Translations under genes and position numbers: made by a program | NCBI GenBank assembly: GCA_900551325.1 | Contig: URVM01000002.1 | Span: 62,001-126,000, forward strand | Direction of reading: 5' to 3' | DNA: 64,000 nucleotides | Origin: an uncultured Eubacteriales bacterium | GTDB taxonomy: Bacteria; Bacillota; Clostridia; Lachnospirales; Cellulosilyticaceae | Notes under the pieces: model-generated | Told to the model about the DNA's origin: nothing | The model's input: only the letters and a program-made list of their open reading frames with translations | The model's database searches: none | Part shown: one piece after another, positions 61,717 through 64,000 of the stretch | Position numbering within the stretch: the stretch's first letter is position 1 | Layout: the number at the start of each line of letters is the position of its first letter

Positions 61717-63126
61717 TTATTGTGGTACTATAATGTATCTTATAATAAATAAAATAGCAAGTATGTATAAGAGAGGATGTACTTCTTTTCTCTTACCTGT
61801 CATTACTTTCATAATAGGATAGAAAATAAGACCACATGCAATACCGTTAGCTATTGAATAGCTAAATGGCATCATAGCAATAGTGAAAAATGCTGGAACA
61901 GCTTCATCAAAACTACTAAAGTCTACACTAGAAATAGTTTGAATCATTAAGATTCCTACAATAATTAAAGCCGGTGCTGTTGCTGCACTTGGAATAATAC
62001 CAACTACACCTGAGAAAAATAATGTAATCCCAGTAAGGAAAGCAACTGTTACTGCTGTAAGTCCTGTTCTACCACCCTGCATAACACCTGATGCCGATTC
62101 AATATAAGTAGATACTGTTGGAAGTGAAAAAACTGCACTCACTGTAGTTGCAATAGAGTCTACAACTAAAGCTTTGTTCATATTTTTTGGCTCACCATTT
62201 TCATCTTTTAGGTTAGCCTTCTCACTAATACCTACAAAAGTTCCAATACTATCAAACATATCTACTAAAGAGAAACTTAAAATAACCATTACTACTGTAC
62301 TAATCATCCCAATAATACCTGCACCATTTTGACTAAATAAACCTACAAAATCCATCTTAAAAAATGTTGGCATAGGTGATGGTGGCATCATAAATAATTG
62401 CATATTTTCTGTTTGTGTAATCCCCATTGGAATACCTATAATAGTTGTTACTACAATGCCTATTAGCATAGCTCCTTTTACATTACGAGCCATTAATACA
62501 AGTGTAATAACAAGTCCTATAATAGTTAATAAAGTTTCAGGACTTGTAAAATCTCCTAATTGAACAAGTGTCCCACTATTAGGAATAATAATTCCACCTG
62601 ATTTTAAACCAATTAAAGCGATGAAAAAACCAATACCTGATGTTATAGCTAATTTTAAATTATTTGGTAGTGCATTTACAATCATCTGTCTTAATGATGT
62701 TACAGTACAAATAATAAATAAAATACCTGAAATAAATACAGCCGCTGCTGCTTGTTGCCAAGTAAAGCCCATAGTTAAACAAACACCATAAGTAAAGAAA
62801 GCCACAAGTCCCATTCCTGGTCCTAGTACATAAGGTAAGTTAGCATAAAATCCCATAAATAATGTGGATGCTGTAAACATGAGACAAGTTGATGTAAAGA
62901 TTGCCCCTACTACAGGGTCATTTAAAATAGTAAAACCATTAGCACCATCACCTAATGCTCCGGCACTATTCATTCCTGCCCCTTTTAACACATTTGGAAT
63001 AACCAATATAGCATAGGCTAAAGTAATAAATGTCGTAAGCCCTGCTAATATTTCTGTTCTAACATTTGTGTTATTTGCTCTTAATTTAAAAACTCTTTCT
63101 AGTATGTTTTCTTTTTGTCCTTTCAT
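61717..63126 (-). CDS. pbuG: Guanine/hypoxanthine permease, AzgA/PbuG-type NCS2
   Basis: Purine permease of the NCS2 family with about twelve to fourteen helices and 469 residues. Hallmarks: TTFITLAYAILVIPNVL near the N-terminus, NLPYVLGPGMGLVAFFTYGVCL, GIGFFIALIGLKSGGII, and the SLVDMFDSIGTFVGISEKANL block with VSTYIESASGVMQGGRTGLTA typical of AzgA/PbuG. Start at 63126 is preferred over 63129 by spacing from AGGAGG. It is controlled by a guanine riboswitch at 63146-63318, so its ligand is likely guanine or hypoxanthine. Confidence 0.93.
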   Translation of the reverse strand: MKGQKENILERVFKLRANNTNVRTEILAGLTTFITLAYAILVIPNVLKGAGMNSAGALGDGANGFTILNDPVVGAIFTSTCLMFTASTLFMGFYANLPYVLGPGMGLVAFFTYGVCLTMGFTWQQAAAAVFISGILFIICTVTSLRQMIVNALPNNLKLAITSGIGFFIALIGLKSGGIIIPNSGTLVQLGDFTSPETLLTIIGLVITLVLMARNVKGAMLIGIVVTTIIGIPMGITQTENMQLFMMPPSPMPTFFKMDFVGLFSQNGAGIIGMISTVVMVILSFSLVDMFDSIGTFVGISEKANLKDENGEPKNMNKALVVDSIATTVSAVFSLPTVSTYIESASGVMQGGRTGLTAVTVAFLTGITLFFSGVVGIIPSAATAPALIIVGILMIQTISSVDFSSFDEAVPAFFTIAMMPFSYSIANGIACGLIFYPIMKVMTGKRKEVHPLLYILAILFIIRYIIVPQ

Positions 63127-63145
63127 CATTGCCTCCTTTTTATAA

Positions 63146-63188
63146 TAAAAAAACTACCATCAGATTCATCGGTGAATCCAATGGTAGT
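63146..63188 (-). terminator. Riboswitch-controlled terminator before pbuG
   Basis: A 16-bp stem with wobbles (ACTACCATTGGATTCA / TGAATCTGATGGTAGT) with a 4-nt loop is followed by seven T. It lies just before the permease ribosome-binding site. Its first arm (63171-63188) can also pair with 63231-63251, which overlaps the aptamer P1 strand. Confidence 0.9.
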
Positions 63189-63247
63189 TACTTGAAAAAG
63201 GCTTTATCATCTATTTGATAAAACCCTATGACTACATTCATAGTATT

Positions 63248-63318
63248 CACCCATAGCAAAGAAATTTACGGTTTCTTTGTAGAGACTGTCAGCCCTTATT
63301 GCCAACATTATATGGATG
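63248..63318 (-). ncRNA. Guanine-class purine riboswitch aptamer
   Basis: On the minus strand P1 is CATCCAT (63312-63318) with ATGGGTG (63248-63254). P2 is GTTGGC/GCTGAC with loop AATAAGG. J2/3 reads AGTCTCTAC. P3 is AAAGAAA/TTTCTTT with loop CCGTAAA. J3/1 is G-C-T, placing C at the specificity position (63256), which selects guanine or hypoxanthine over adenine. The loops match the loop-loop contacts of purine riboswitches. Downstream terminator makes it an OFF switch. Confidence 0.93.
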
Positions 63319-63338
63319 GTGTAATTAATTTTAAAGCT

Positions 63339-63368
63339 ATTATAGACTCTTAGTATAAATTATGTCAA
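63339..63368 (-). promoter_or_regulatory. Sigma-A promoter of the riboswitch-pbuG unit
   Basis: TTGACA (63363-63368) and TATAAT (63339-63344) on the minus strand with an 18-nt spacer are perfect consensus hexamers, placed about 20 nt before the aptamer. Confidence 0.82.
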
Positions 63369-63440
63369 CTCTTTTATTTTAATTTAATTAAGATCTATTC
63401 AATTTCAATTAGATGAATAACCCTCTTCCTATTAATTTTT

Positions 63441-63854
63441 CTACTTCCAAATTTCTTTTTGACCTCTAATTTTCTCCTCAGTACATACTCCACTTTTATA
63501 CCATTCACAATGACTACAGATGAGATGAAAAGTTGTAGATGAAAAGTTTTTATAAATTTTTTCTTTTATTTCTTGAAATGAATAGATTTCATCTTCTTTT
63601 AATCCATAGTTTTCTAAAGTTGCCTGATCTAAGGTTCTGACTTTATCAGAACTTATACATAAATTTTCTTTTAAATTGGGGCATACGACACACAAACTAT
63701 CATTTTGTTTTTCTAAAACAATCATTTGTTCTGGATTATTTCTTAAATGTTCTACAATACAATTCATGTTCTCTACAAATTGCTTACTATATCCTTTGCC
63801 TTCATAAAAAAACAAACAATTAATGTGATGTGGTCTAAGCTTGAGCACGTCCAT
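63441..63854 (-). CDS. DUF1284 protein with multiple cysteines
   Basis: A 137-residue protein opening with KLRPHHINCLFFYEGKGYS, the DUF1284 signature. Cysteine clusters at SLCVVCPNLKENLCIS and LICSHCEWYKSGVC suggest an Fe-S cluster. There is no membrane segment. Its start overlaps the end of the probable bioY gene by 20 nt, so the two are translationally coupled; this suggests a role tied to biotin uptake, but the function is unknown. Confidence 0.83.
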   Translation of the reverse strand: MDVLKLRPHHINCLFFYEGKGYSKQFVENMNCIVEHLRNNPEQMIVLEKQNDSLCVVCPNLKENLCISSDKVRTLDQATLENYGLKEDEIYSFQEIKEKIYKNFSSTTFHLICSHCEWYKSGVCTEEKIRGQKEIWK

Positions 63855-64000
63855 TTATAACACTCCTTACTTGTTTTTTTACTTGAAGAGCAACAACTAG
63901 AGCTACTCCTGTTAAAATAAGATCCTTTAAAATAAATGGATAAACCCCTGCTATCATTGCTTCTCCAAAAGACATATTGAGTACCATTTTAAGCTGTAAA
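63835..64000 (-). CDS. bioY: Probable BioY biotin transporter, C-terminal fragment
   Basis: Only the last 54 codons are in the window; the gene continues beyond the right edge. The end has a membrane helix (DLILTGVALVVALQVKKQV) preceded by AGVYPFILKDLILTG, which resembles the P-F-I-x-x-D-x-x-K C-terminal motif of BioY S components of biotin ECF transporters. The identity rests on a short fragment and on the DUF1284 neighbour, so it is probable only. Confidence 0.6.
   Translation of the reverse strand, partial: LQLKMVLNMSFGEAMIAGVYPFILKDLILTGVALVVALQVKKQVRSVINGRAQA

Noticed and set aside
1..64000. tRNA genes, CRISPR arrays, insertion sequences or prophage
   Set aside because: No cloverleaf, spaced direct repeats, transposase or phage-like genes were recognised in any gap.

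Overview
The window is low-GC DNA from an anaerobic, endospore-forming member of the Clostridia; the gene mix looks like a Lachnospiraceae or Cellulosilyticum-like organism, but genus is not determined. Spore-related genes (spore photoproduct lyase, CotF-like coat proteins, a YtaF-type membrane protein), several radical-SAM enzymes, ferredoxin and an ethanolamine microcompartment locus support this. Most genes lie on the minus strand. No rRNA, tRNA, insertion sequence, prophage or CRISPR array was seen.

Layout. 1-8850 (minus) is a conserved housekeeping run in the order yicC, gmk, rpoZ, priA, def, fmt, YugP-like protease, rsmB, rlmN and a PP2C phosphatase cut by the left edge. It has a clear promoter before yicC and internal hairpins after rpoZ and after the protease gene. 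8957-20901 holds rqcH, an MFS transporter, an L,D-transpeptidase, an AIM24-like protein with an alanyl-tRNA editing protein, splB, an SGNH esterase, aspartate 4-decarboxylase, Mrp and a small unknown. 20969-33539 holds an unknown TIM-barrel-like protein with RNase HI, a Ca2+-type P-ATPase, ytaF, a radical-SAM protein, a large M16C peptidase, an SLH-domain surface protein, two coat-like proteins, a TSUP permease and MYG1. 33799-45518 holds prfC, an aldo/keto reductase, a MATE pump, a TtcA-like sulfurtransferase, a NifS-like desulfurase, a zinc-ribbon membrane protein, a cytidylate-kinase-like protein, a dicarboxylate symporter, an RmlD-like reductase and cardiolipin synthase.

45648-59432 (minus) is the accessory centrepiece: one continuous ethanolamine-utilisation operon for a bacterial microcompartment. 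From 5' to 3' it runs: 43-residue unknown ORF, eutG, eutS, eutP, eutA, eutB, eutC, eutL, a long EutK-like shell protein, eutE, eutM, eutT, pduL, a TIGR02536-type protein, eutN, a PduT-type shell protein, eutH and eutQ. EutH admits ethanolamine, EutBC (B12-dependent, reactivated by EutA, cofactor made by EutT) yields acetaldehyde and ammonia, EutE and PduL give acetyl-CoA then acetyl-phosphate, and EutG recycles NADH to ethanol. Six shell families (EutS, EutL, EutK-like, EutM, EutN, PduT-like) are present. The most unusual parts are the shell protein with a long linker and SAP/Rho-N-like tail, the 43-residue leader gene, the Fe-S PduT-type shell protein next to a ferredoxin gene, and a strong intra-operon hairpin after eutM. 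eutV/eutW are not in this window.

59508-64000 holds a ferredoxin operon, a DUF3888 protein, an ARMT1/DUF89 phosphatase, and a guanine/hypoxanthine permease gene preceded by a readable guanine riboswitch with promoter, aptamer, antiterminator and terminator. The right edge has a DUF1284 protein overlapping a probable bioY that is cut by the window.

All identifications come from reading translated motifs and gene order; no database search was run.
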